From Porphyromonadaceae bacterium (GTDB taxonomy: Bacteria > Bacteroidota > Bacteroidia > Bacteroidales > CAMTPD01), in assembly GCA_003447595.1 (NCBI GenBank), contig DLYT01000115.1, positions 1 through 13,199 of the forward strand: a stretch of DNA of 13,199 bases. Direction: 5' to 3'. Positions within the stretch are counted from its first letter, which is position 1, and every line of letters starts with the position of its first letter. A program made the translations under genes and the position numbers. Positions 6,982 to 13,199 of the stretch are shown here, in pieces. The notes under the pieces are model-generated. The model worked only from the letters and a program-made list of their open reading frames with translations, searched no databases and was not told the origin of the DNA.

Positions 6982-7372
6982 CACATGCAATTTGCAAAAA
7001 AATCAAAACCTTTTATCGTAAAATCACCATTGATTCGATATCCTTGCATATCGATCTGTTTCTTCTACAACAAAGTCTATTTCTAATAAACACGCTAAGA
7101 ATAAAAAGGTTATATCTCACCTCGCGATGAAAACATAAAACATCTCCTCCGTGTTTAAATCATAACTATTTAGTTGTTTTCAGCACACTCAACTTCTAAA
7201 AAAGTAACAAAAATAGAGGCTTTCCACGTTAAATCGAAAGGAAAGAGAAACAACTTTGCTATAAATTTATCTACTTTTGCCACAATTATAAATTTGTTTG
7301 CAATAAACCCAACATTTAGATTCGGAGTTATTCTACAGATTTTTAATTGTGAAATCAATTTAGAAAACAGAT
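6982..7372. other. Intergenic region without a convincing gene
   Basis: This A/T-rich 391-bp stretch lies between the tRNA and the lipoprotein gene. It holds a perfect 7-bp inverted repeat, TCGATAT/ATATCGA (7035-7041 and 7048-7054), a short dyad AACTA-TT-TAGTT near 7170, and two overlapping matches to the -7 consensus: TACTTTTG (7272-7279) and TAAATTTG (7289-7296). Neither -7 match has a good -33 TTTG at the right distance, but either could drive the lipoprotein operon. Open frames here are short and show no family likeness. No T-run terminator is evident after the tRNA. Confidence 0.5.
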
Positions 7373-8473
7373 ATGAAACTAAAACATTTGAGCCTGTTAC
7401 TGATTCTTCTACTTGGTGCAACCTCTTGTATTCAAGATGCTCCACTTAATCCGGAAGCAGATATTCTTAGTATTTCGTTACCAGGAAACGTTGCAATAGG
7501 AGAACCCGTATTCAACCAAAATTCCATTTCTATCTATGTAACCCAAGATGCAGATATTTCTAACATTGCTCCAACCATCGGTATTACAGAGGGAGCAACG
7601 ATATCTCCAGCATCAGGAACCCCCGAAAACTTTACAAAAAGTGTAGCCTATACGGTTACTTCTCAAGACAAGAAAAACAAACGTATTTATCTTGTTCAAT
7701 TAATCAAACAAAATTCATTTGAATACAACTTCGATTATTGGGAAGAAAACACAAGATACAAATACAAAACGCCTGTAGAAATTGTCAACGACCAAATTCA
7801 GCGTATTTGGTCTACTAGTAACCAAGGTGTGTCGGTATACCAACAGTTTCCTAATGCTGATCAATACCCTGTTTTTCCTACAGAGATTGCACAGTCAGGA
7901 AAGTATGCAGCTAAACTTGTAACCAAAGAAGGACCGGGAAATATTATGAATATTCAATATATTCCTATTGTATCGGGTTCGTTATTTACGGGAACTATGA
8001 ATCTTTTAAATGCATTGAAAGATCCATTGAAAGCAACACTATTTGGTCAACCTTATAATGAAAAGAAAAAACCGATACGTCTTACCGGTTATTACAACTA
8101 CAAAGCTGGAACCGGCGACTATATTGGTAAAGATGGCAATCCGAAACCGGGTATGAAAGATTCTTGCGCCATTTACTCTGTTCTTTATAAAACAGACGAC
8201 ACCGTAAAATCATTGGACGGTACTAACATTATGACAGATCCTAACATCGTGGCTATTACCAAGAATCCTGCACATAGTTCTACAGTTGGAGATGGGTTCG
8301 TTCAGTTCGATGTTGAATTTGAGTATAGAAAAGAACCTGACTTCGACAATGAAACCTACAAATTGGCTATTATTCTAGCCTCTAGTTTCTATGGTGACAG
8401 ATATGAAGGTTGTATAGGTAGTACACTCATTGTGGATAACCTAAGTATAATAACGGAATCAAACAAAGAATAA
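7373..8473 (+). CDS. PCMD-like (putative carbohydrate-metabolism domain) lipoprotein
   Basis: The 366-residue protein opens with a lipoprotein signal peptide: MKLK, a leucine-rich core and the lipobox ATSC, with lipidated Cys19. Asp22 at +3 after the cysteine leaves outer-membrane or surface sorting possible. Residues about 28-112 look like a beta-sandwich repeat common in Bacteroidota glycan-associated lipoproteins (ISIYVTQDADISNIAPTIGI, then VTSQDKKNKRIYLVQL). The rest (about 115-360), with FDYWEE, the KPIRLTGYYNYKAG strand and a C-terminal LIVDNLSI, resembles the PCMD fold, a jelly-roll-like domain of unproven role. It is 2 bp from the next gene, an outer-membrane barrel, so the two probably act together at the cell surface. 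No SusC/SusD pair or glycoside hydrolase is nearby, so a polysaccharide-utilisation locus is not supported. The lipoprotein nature is certain; the domain name is fairly likely. Confidence 0.78.
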   Translation: MKLKHLSLLLILLLGATSCIQDAPLNPEADILSISLPGNVAIGEPVFNQNSISIYVTQDADISNIAPTIGITEGATISPASGTPENFTKSVAYTVTSQDKKNKRIYLVQLIKQNSFEYNFDYWEENTRYKYKTPVEIVNDQIQRIWSTSNQGVSVYQQFPNADQYPVFPTEIAQSGKYAAKLVTKEGPGNIMNIQYIPIVSGSLFTGTMNLLNALKDPLKATLFGQPYNEKKKPIRLTGYYNYKAGTGDYIGKDGNPKPGMKDSCAIYSVLYKTDDTVKSLDGTNIMTDPNIVAITKNPAHSSTVGDGFVQFDVEFEYRKEPDFDNETYKLAIILASSFYGDRYEGCIGSTLIVDNLSIITESNKE

Positions 8474-8475
8474 GT

Positions 8476-9231
8476 ATGAAACGAATTCTATATACATTTT
8501 GCATAGCAATGATTGTTTTATTCGCTACGCAACAAACAAAAGCCCAAGAATCATTCAAGAAGTGGGAATATAAAGTTTTTGCCGGTCAAAACTTCGGAGG
8601 AACGACTCCGCTACCTCTTCCGGCAGAAATCAGAAAGATAAATTATTATCACCCTCTGTTTGCTCCTACTCTCGATTTTCATATTACTCGTTGGTTTAAT
8701 CCACAATGGGGACTTACAGCCGGTATTGGCATCGACATCAAAGGGATGTCTATCAGTGCAGATGTGTTGTATATGCAAACCAAGCTAACTGTAGGTGAAG
8801 GTACTAATACGGGAATCTTCTCAGGAACGTTTTCCGGTAAAAATAAAACACGAGCTAAAAACGGATATATCACAGTTCCGGTTCTAGCATCATTCAAGCC
8901 AAATTCGAAATGGGAGTTTGGACTTGGCGTCTACACAGCTTTCTTGCAAGATGCACAATTTGAAGGAACTGCCTACGATGGCTATATCCGCTCGGGCGGA
9001 CCTACAGGAGACAAAATCCAAGTGGACGAAGCTACATTTGATTTCTCGGATGAAGTAAAAAAGGTCGACTTTGGTTTTCAAGCAAATGCCGACTGGAATT
9101 TTACCCGCAAGATGTTTCTTGCAGGTCAACTGACTTGGGGTGTTGTGCCAATCTTCCCATCCAACTTTGATGGAATATCATACAAGATGTACAATATCTA
9201 CTTTATGTTAGGGTTGGGTTATCGTTTGTAA
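8476..9231 (+). CDS. Outer-membrane beta-barrel (porin-family) protein
   Basis: The 251-residue precursor has a Sec signal peptide (MKRILYTF, hydrophobic core, cleavage expected after TKA at residue 23). The mature part is made of alternating amphipathic strands rich in aromatic residues and glycine (KWEYKVFAGQNFGG, WGLTAGIGIDIKG, WEFGLGVYTAFL). It ends with YNIYFMLGLGYRL; an aromatic-containing final strand of this kind is typical of barrels inserted by BamA. The layout fits the small 8-10 strand outer-membrane beta-barrel families of Bacteroidota (OMP_b-brl type). It starts 2 bp after the lipoprotein stop and is followed by a strong terminator, so it is the last gene of a two-gene operon. 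Ligand and function are unknown; a role as anchor or channel for the lipoprotein partner is inference. Confidence 0.85.
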   Translation: MKRILYTFCIAMIVLFATQQTKAQESFKKWEYKVFAGQNFGGTTPLPLPAEIRKINYYHPLFAPTLDFHITRWFNPQWGLTAGIGIDIKGMSISADVLYMQTKLTVGEGTNTGIFSGTFSGKNKTRAKNGYITVPVLASFKPNSKWEFGLGVYTAFLQDAQFEGTAYDGYIRSGGPTGDKIQVDEATFDFSDEVKKVDFGFQANADWNFTRKMFLAGQLTWGVVPIFPSNFDGISYKMYNIYFMLGLGYRL

Positions 9232-9296
9232 TTCCACTCTTCTTTCTTTGAAAAATATTCTTCACAAAAGATATTTCATATTTTATAGGTAATGCT

Positions 9297-9332
9297 AAAA
9301 GGATAGATTCATCTGAGAATCTATCCTTTTTT
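9297..9332 (+). terminator. Rho-independent terminator of the lipoprotein/barrel operon
   Basis: AAAAGGATAGATTC (9297-9310) pairs perfectly with GAATCTATCCTTTT (9317-9330). The stem is 14 bp with a 6-nt loop, and a six-T run ends at 9332. It lies 65 bp past the barrel stop codon. Confidence 0.92.
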
Positions 9333-9454
9333 AGTTTATTCGATTTACACTATTAGAAACAAACAAGAATAAAATCTCTCATTTTTAAGTATATATATAG
9401 TGTCTCTCTTACATCTTTTATTTAATTTAACGCCACAATCTAATACCTATACAT

Positions 9455-10771
9455 ATGACTTCTCGTAGAAACTTTATTAAACAAGCCTCTGCGCTTGGAC
9501 TAGGACTTACTGCTAGTCCGTTTTTAATTAGAGCAAATAATACATCTGTATCCTTGAATGATAAGATTCAAGTAGGGCTGATCGGTTGTAAAGGAATGGG
9601 CTTCTCTGATCTGCAAGCCTTTCTTAACAATCCGGAAGTAGAATGTATTGCTTTGGCTGATGTAGACGAGTCGGTGTTGAATCAACGCGCTGCTGATACA
9701 GAGAAAATACAAGGCCGAAAAGTAAAACATCTCTATAAAGATTGGCGCAAACTAATCGACAATAAAGATGTAGACGTTGTTATTGTGGGAACTCCAGACC
9801 ATTGGCACTGCCTGCAAATGGTAGCGGCCTGTCAAGCTGGTAAAGACGTGTATTGCGAAAAGCCGCTGGGCAATAGCATCGAAGAGTGCAACATTATGGT
9901 AAACGCAGCACAAAAGTACAATCGAGTAGTGCAAGTGGGACAATGGCAACGCAGCGATCCGCACTGGCAAGATGCGGTCAACTTTATTCACAGCGGCAAA
10001 TTGGGAAAAATCCGAACTGTACGTGTTTTCTCCTATCAAGGTTGGTGTCCGTCAATTCCGGTACAAGCCGATACAACTCCACCCAAAGGTGTCGATTATG
10101 ACATGTGGTTAGGTCCGGCACAAGAAAGACCTTTCAATCCGAATCGCTTTCACTTTACGTTTCGTTGGTTTTGGGATTATGCCGGAGGTTTAATGACCGA
10201 TTGGGGTGTACACTTACTTGACTATGCTTTGTATGGAATGGATGTAACTGCACCTAATTCAATCATGGCATCGGGTGGTAAGTTTGGATATCCCAACGAT
10301 GCTTGCGAAACACCGGATTTACTTCAAACCATTTATGAATTCGACGGATTCACCGTTCTTTGGGATCATGCAATCGGGATTAATGACGGAGCTTACGGAC
10401 GTAATCACGGCTTAGGTTTTGTAGGAGAGAACGGTACTTTAGTGATAGATCGTGGCGGATGGGAAGTTATTCCTGAGAATGTAAATGGCAAAGCTCGTAT
10501 GGAGGCTGTTGCCTTGCAAAAAGCATACGGTGAAGGCGGACTGAATCTGCATGTAAAAAACCATTTGCAATGCATCAAAGATCGCAATCCAAACTGCAAT
10601 GCAAACATTGAAATTGGTGCACACATTGCAAAGTTTTCACAGCTTGGTAACATTGCTTATCGCACAGGGAATAAATTGATTTGGGATGGCACCCAATTTA
10701 CGAATGATAGCGATGCTAACAAGTACTTAGTTCCTAACTACCGTGCTCCATGGGAGTTGCCTTCTATTTAA
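9455..10771 (+). CDS. Gfo/Idh/MocA family oxidoreductase with twin-arginine-type leader
   Basis: The 438-residue protein has an N-terminal leader with the twin-arginine motif SRRNFIK and a hydrophobic stretch (ASALGLGLTASPFLI), typical of exported members of this family. The NAD(P)-binding Rossmann domain follows: VGLIGCKGMG (40-49), DVD (69-71), GTPDHWH (112-118) and the family signature CEKPLG (134-139, catalytic Lys136). The C-terminal alpha/beta domain contains GGLMTDWGVHLLDYAL (244-259), with Asp249 and His253 in the usual catalytic positions. The WLGPA…RPFNPNRF segment (218-231) is characteristic of Bacteroidota sugar-acting members. The likely reaction is NAD-dependent redox of a sugar or glycoside hydroxyl, possibly in the periplasm. 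The presence of EKP argues against the GH109 alpha-N-acetylgalactosaminidase branch. The gene stands alone between two terminators, so its substrate cannot be guessed from context. Confidence 0.92.
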   Translation: MTSRRNFIKQASALGLGLTASPFLIRANNTSVSLNDKIQVGLIGCKGMGFSDLQAFLNNPEVECIALADVDESVLNQRAADTEKIQGRKVKHLYKDWRKLIDNKDVDVVIVGTPDHWHCLQMVAACQAGKDVYCEKPLGNSIEECNIMVNAAQKYNRVVQVGQWQRSDPHWQDAVNFIHSGKLGKIRTVRVFSYQGWCPSIPVQADTTPPKGVDYDMWLGPAQERPFNPNRFHFTFRWFWDYAGGLMTDWGVHLLDYALYGMDVTAPNSIMASGGKFGYPNDACETPDLLQTIYEFDGFTVLWDHAIGINDGAYGRNHGLGFVGENGTLVIDRGGWEVIPENVNGKARMEAVALQKAYGEGGLNLHVKNHLQCIKDRNPNCNANIEIGAHIAKFSQLGNIAYRTGNKLIWDGTQFTNDSDANKYLVPNYRAPWELPSI

Positions 10772-10796
10772 TCAACGCATATATTTAAAATAAAAG

Positions 10797-10850
10797 AATC
10801 CCTTACTTTACATTTTACGTCTTCGTAAACATGTAAAATAAGGGATTTTC
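10797..10850. terminator. Nested bidirectional terminator
   Basis: AATCCCTTACTTTACAT (10797-10813) pairs with ATGTAAAATAAGGGATT (10831-10847) over 17 bp with one C/A mismatch. Inside it, TTTACG (10814-10819) and CGTAAA (10824-10829) pair perfectly around a TCTT tetraloop. T-rich tracts flank both sides on their respective strands. It separates the oxidoreductase from the convergent DUF4301 gene. Confidence 0.87.
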
Positions 10851-10882
10851 TGTATTTAATAATCTAGTAAGAGTTCTCGCTG

Positions 10883-12403
10883 TTAAGCCTGATGTTCTGG
10901 ACGTAACAAATCATTTACGGTTTTAACCGGATTGAATGTTTCGATAGGGACTTCTACAAACACGGTATTCCAGTTAGACATCGCGCCATTCCACAATCCC
11001 GGAAGTTCGAGAGCTTTTAACTCTTTCCCGTCTTTCGACTTAATGGAGATGAAACCTGTTGCAGGATCTACAAATTGCAACAAGTCGTATTTTTCGCCTT
11101 TATGGTTCTTTACACCGCATACCAAATCTACCGGATTAAAGTGTGTTCCTTGTTCAAACATTGCTTTAGCCTCTGGATTTTCCATATCGATCTGCGAGCT
11201 TTCAAGGATCTGCAATGAGACAGACTCATCGGGATTCACCGCAAAGAATGGTCCACCACCGGGTTCACCTACATTACGCACCATACCGCATACACGAATA
11301 GGTCGCATCAATTTATCTTTGATATAAAGAATCAAATCTCCGTCTTCCATATTCTTCAAATCGTGATGACGTACATTGAGTTCGTTTTGTAAGAAATGTA
11401 CCATTTCCAGTACTTTCTCATGGTCGTATTGTCCTGCTTCAATTGCTGTCAAATACTCAAATATTTGCTCTTGATAAGCAACTAAAATACCAGCCAATAG
11501 TTTTTTATAAATAATGGTAGACCCTTTAAGTGAATCAGGAACTACATTGTCTATATTTTTGATGAAAATAATGTCTGCATCTAAGTCATTCAGATTGTGA
11601 ATCAGTGCTCCATGTCCTCCAGGACGGAAAAGAAGCTCTCCGTTATCGCGGAAAGGTTCATTATTCGCATCGGCAGCAATCGTATCGGTATTAGACTTCT
11701 GAGTACTAAAACCTACATTATAATGTACCGAATAACTATTCTCATAGAAGTTTTTCTTTTTATCAAGTACATTTCTGAACAATCTCTCATGCTCCGGTGA
11801 CACTGTAAAGTGGATGTTTACATTCCCTTTGCTATTCTTCGCATACAAAGCTCCTTCAGACAAATGTTCTTCAAGTGCAGTGCGCGTACGTTGTCCGTAG
11901 GTGTGAAATTTAAGCAATGCTTTTGGCAGCTTTCCATAATTCAAGCCATCAGATTGCAACAGCATAGACACTACCTTTTTATACTCTCCTTTATTAATAA
12001 GCCCAATAATAGAAGTATCAAACTTCTTCAAGCAGATTTGATTCAGGTCATTAAAGAAGGCAAACTTGTTAATATTATCAAAGAAGTAAACCTCTGCCGC
12101 GGTGGTCGGTTCACTATACGAAGCAGAAAGAAAAGAGAAGAGATCTTTGAACATTCTACTTGCAGCACCAGAGGCCGGTACAAACTTCAGTACTTCTCTC
12201 TTATGTTGCAAATAATTGTCCCATGTTTCAATAAACTTAGCTCTATCTTGCGATTTCACCTTTAATATTCCTTTGTCGATCGTTGCCGAAGCTTCAATTT
12301 TGAGGTAAGGAAACCCCTTTTTAAAGTCGTCGAGCTGTTGTTCGATCTCGGCTTGTGTTAGTCCTTTTGATTTAAGGATCTCAAGATCTTTCGATGTAAA
12401 CAT
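10883..12403 (-). CDS. DUF4301 protein with nucleotidyltransferase-like motifs
   Basis: The 506-residue cytoplasmic protein matches my recollection of the DUF4301 family, whose function is unassigned. Its motifs run in the order seen in UDP-sugar pyrophosphorylases of the GT-A fold. FVPASGAASRMFKDL (74-88) resembles the LxxGxGTRM nucleotide loop. LPKALLKFH (159-167) corresponds to the lysine-containing KxLLPF stretch, and IHFTVSPEHERLF (197-209) and FSTQKSNTDTIAAD (232-245) follow. LLFRPGGHGALIHNL (257-271) resembles the PxGHG or PxGNG motif, and IIFIKNIDNV (278-287) the metal-binding NxDN strand. The C-terminal third (about 366-506) has RVCGMVRNVGEPGGGPFF and ELPGLWNGAMSNW, which I cannot assign. 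If the likeness is real, the protein activates a sugar-1-phosphate with UTP or another NTP. It is a single gene, convergent with the oxidoreductase and divergent from the RelA/SpoT gene. The family call is good; the enzymatic role is inference. Confidence 0.82.
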   Translation of the reverse strand: MFTSKDLEILKSKGLTQAEIEQQLDDFKKGFPYLKIEASATIDKGILKVKSQDRAKFIETWDNYLQHKREVLKFVPASGAASRMFKDLFSFLSASYSEPTTAAEVYFFDNINKFAFFNDLNQICLKKFDTSIIGLINKGEYKKVVSMLLQSDGLNYGKLPKALLKFHTYGQRTRTALEEHLSEGALYAKNSKGNVNIHFTVSPEHERLFRNVLDKKKNFYENSYSVHYNVGFSTQKSNTDTIAADANNEPFRDNGELLFRPGGHGALIHNLNDLDADIIFIKNIDNVVPDSLKGSTIIYKKLLAGILVAYQEQIFEYLTAIEAGQYDHEKVLEMVHFLQNELNVRHHDLKNMEDGDLILYIKDKLMRPIRVCGMVRNVGEPGGGPFFAVNPDESVSLQILESSQIDMENPEAKAMFEQGTHFNPVDLVCGVKNHKGEKYDLLQFVDPATGFISIKSKDGKELKALELPGLWNGAMSNWNTVFVEVPIETFNPVKTVNDLLRPEHQA

Positions 12404-12440
12404 ATTATTTCTGCGTGTTTAATTGACTATGTGAATATTG

Positions 12441-12448
12441 CAAATTTA
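12441..12448 (-). promoter_or_regulatory. Candidate -7 element for the DUF4301 gene
   Basis: The minus strand reads TAAATTTG, an exact TAnnTTTG match, 37 bp before the ATG at 12403. The nearest -33-like box (GTTG) is only 15 bp upstream, shorter than usual. No comparable element was found on the plus strand for the RelA/SpoT gene within this 122-bp shared intergenic region. Confidence 0.35.
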
Positions 12449-12525
12449 TCGAAATAAAAATATCAACAGCATAAATTGTCGGATAAAAAAGATAATTTTA
12501 CAACACGATCAAACCGTTTATTCTT

Positions 12526-13199
12526 ATGGAAGCAGCTCCCTTTTTCACAACTTCGGAATTGAATGAGTTTAAAAGCAAGTATCGCAAACTCCTTCACGAC
12601 GTTTATCCGTATCTGGAACCGGACGATTTACCTAAAACAAAGCAGCTGATCCGACAAATGGTAGACAAGAACTGTTTCAGTCGCGACAGAAATGAGATAA
12701 ACGGATTACTTCGTAATCTCGATACCGCCCTTATTGCAACAAGAGAAATTGGTTTGAGAAGAACTCCCATCTTAGCTCTTTTATTGTACCGCCCGGTTAT
12801 GAAAGGAGCTATATCAATCGAGGAAATCGAGAAAATGTACGGAGCCGATGTTACTCACATCATCAACTGTTTGCTTCGTACCTCCGATCTTTATGCTCGT
12901 AACGTAGCTATCGATACCGAAAACTTCAGACGCCTTCTCCTCTCCTTTGCCGAAGATATGCGTGTCATCTTAATAATGATTGCCGACCGTGTCTGTTTGA
13001 TGCGAAGAGGTAAGCAAATCAAAAGTGAAGAAGATCGTGTACAGTTGGCAATGGAAGCTTCCTACCTATATGCTCCATTATCTCACCGATTGGGCTTATA
13101 CAAAATAAAATCGGAGCTAGAAGACCTTACATTAAAATATACAGATAGAAGTACGTTTGATTATATCAAAAAGAAACTGAATGAAACGAAAGCTTCACG
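12526..13199 (+). CDS. relA: RelA/SpoT homologue with degenerate hydrolase domain; 3' end outside window
   Basis: The first 224 residues of a (p)ppGpp synthetase-family protein are visible and run off the window. The segments FRRLLLSFAEDMRVILIMIA (134-153), DRVCLM, EASYLYAPLSHRLGL (177-191) and KIKSELEDL (193-201) are the conserved N-terminal HD-domain backbone of RSH enzymes. However, the metal-binding His-Asp pair expected in ALLHDVVED is replaced by Tyr88-Arg89 (LLLYRPVMKG). The upstream HPLAVA histidine is replaced by RRTPILA, and LADRLHNMRT reads IADRVCLMRR. The hydrolase is therefore probably inactive, as in E. coli RelA, leaving synthesis of (p)ppGpp from ATP and GDP/GTP as the expected role. 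The synthetase, TGS and ACT parts are not in the window. The ATG at 12526 gives a normal N terminus. Divergent from the DUF4301 gene. Confidence 0.88.
   Translation, partial: MEAAPFFTTSELNEFKSKYRKLLHDVYPYLEPDDLPKTKQLIRQMVDKNCFSRDRNEINGLLRNLDTALIATREIGLRRTPILALLLYRPVMKGAISIEEIEKMYGADVTHIINCLLRTSDLYARNVAIDTENFRRLLLSFAEDMRVILIMIADRVCLMRRGKQIKSEEDRVQLAMEASYLYAPLSHRLGLYKIKSELEDLTLKYTDRSTFDYIKKKLNETKAS

Noticed and set aside
7035..7054. TCGATAT/ATATCGA hairpin as a terminator of the tRNA
   Set aside because: The stem is short and A/T-rich, no T-run follows, and it is more than 50 bp from the tRNA end.
6985..7086. 33-codon open frame just after the tRNA
   Set aside because: No ribosome-binding context, no recognisable family and no coding-like composition; such short frames are expected by chance.
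7174..7449. 91-codon frames on both strands across the lipoprotein start
   Set aside because: They overlap the clear lipoprotein signal peptide, and their translations look like random low-complexity sequence.
9347..9403. ACACTAT and ATAGTGT arms 43 bp apart upstream of the oxidoreductase
   Set aside because: A 7-bp inverted repeat at this distance in A/T-rich DNA is easily due to chance, and the arms do not extend.
9455..10771. GH109 alpha-N-acetylgalactosaminidase
   Set aside because: GH109 enzymes share the fold and leader type, but this protein keeps the classic EKP oxidoreductase signature, which differs from the motif I recall for GH109.

Overview
The window looks like a stretch of core chromosome from a Bacteroidota bacterium, most likely order Bacteroidales. 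The reasons are an AT-rich sequence, A/T-rich leaders mostly without Shine-Dalgarno motifs, several matches to the Bacteroides promoter consensus (TTTG, about 19 bp, TAnnTTTG), and family content typical of that order: a kinase/RapZ C-terminal fusion, DUF4286, DUF4301, a PCMD-type lipoprotein and a Gfo/Idh/MocA protein with a twin-arginine leader. I see no insertion sequence, phage gene, CRISPR array or other sign of recent transfer. The genus cannot be fixed from the sequence alone.

Layout. At 1-1451 (+) there is a translationally coupled pair: the 3' part of an APH-type sugar kinase fused to a RapZ C-terminal domain, then a MurU-like sugar-1-phosphate nucleotidyltransferase. By analogy with the AmgK/MurU route, the pair may salvage a cell-wall amino sugar (MurNAc) to its UDP form. 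Tail to tail with it, with an 11-bp overlap, lies a 984-residue protein at 1441-4395 (-). It carries two receiver-type domains followed by a PEP-synthase/PPDK-type ATP-binding region. A shared upstream region leads divergently into gdhA (4550-5884, +), NADP-type glutamate dehydrogenase. gdhA has a near-consensus promoter and a hairpin at the predicted 5' end of its transcript. A bidirectional terminator separates gdhA from a minus-strand pair, DUF4286 then ruvC, which overlap by 8 bp. ruvC has an unusually strong Shine-Dalgarno sequence for this phylum.

A tRNA-Ala(GGC) with the diagnostic G3:U70 pair is transcribed away from DUF4286 (6908-6981). After about 390 bp without a convincing gene comes a two-gene envelope operon: a PCMD-like lipoprotein (7373-8473) and an outer-membrane beta-barrel protein (8476-9231), 2 bp apart and closed by a strong terminator. 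A single Gfo/Idh/MocA oxidoreductase with a twin-arginine-type leader follows (9455-10771). A nested bidirectional terminator separates it from a convergent DUF4301 gene (10883-12403, -), whose motifs resemble UDP-sugar pyrophosphorylases. The last gene (12526 to the end, +) is the 5' part of a RelA/SpoT homologue whose ppGpp-hydrolase motif is degenerate, so it is probably RelA-like.

The genes are mostly independent housekeeping units: nitrogen assimilation (gdhA), recombination (ruvC), stringent response (RSH) and amino-sugar or nucleotide-sugar metabolism (the kinase/MurU pair and possibly DUF4301). The least-described parts are the kinase-RapZ fusion, the receiver-PPDK protein and the DUF4301 protein.
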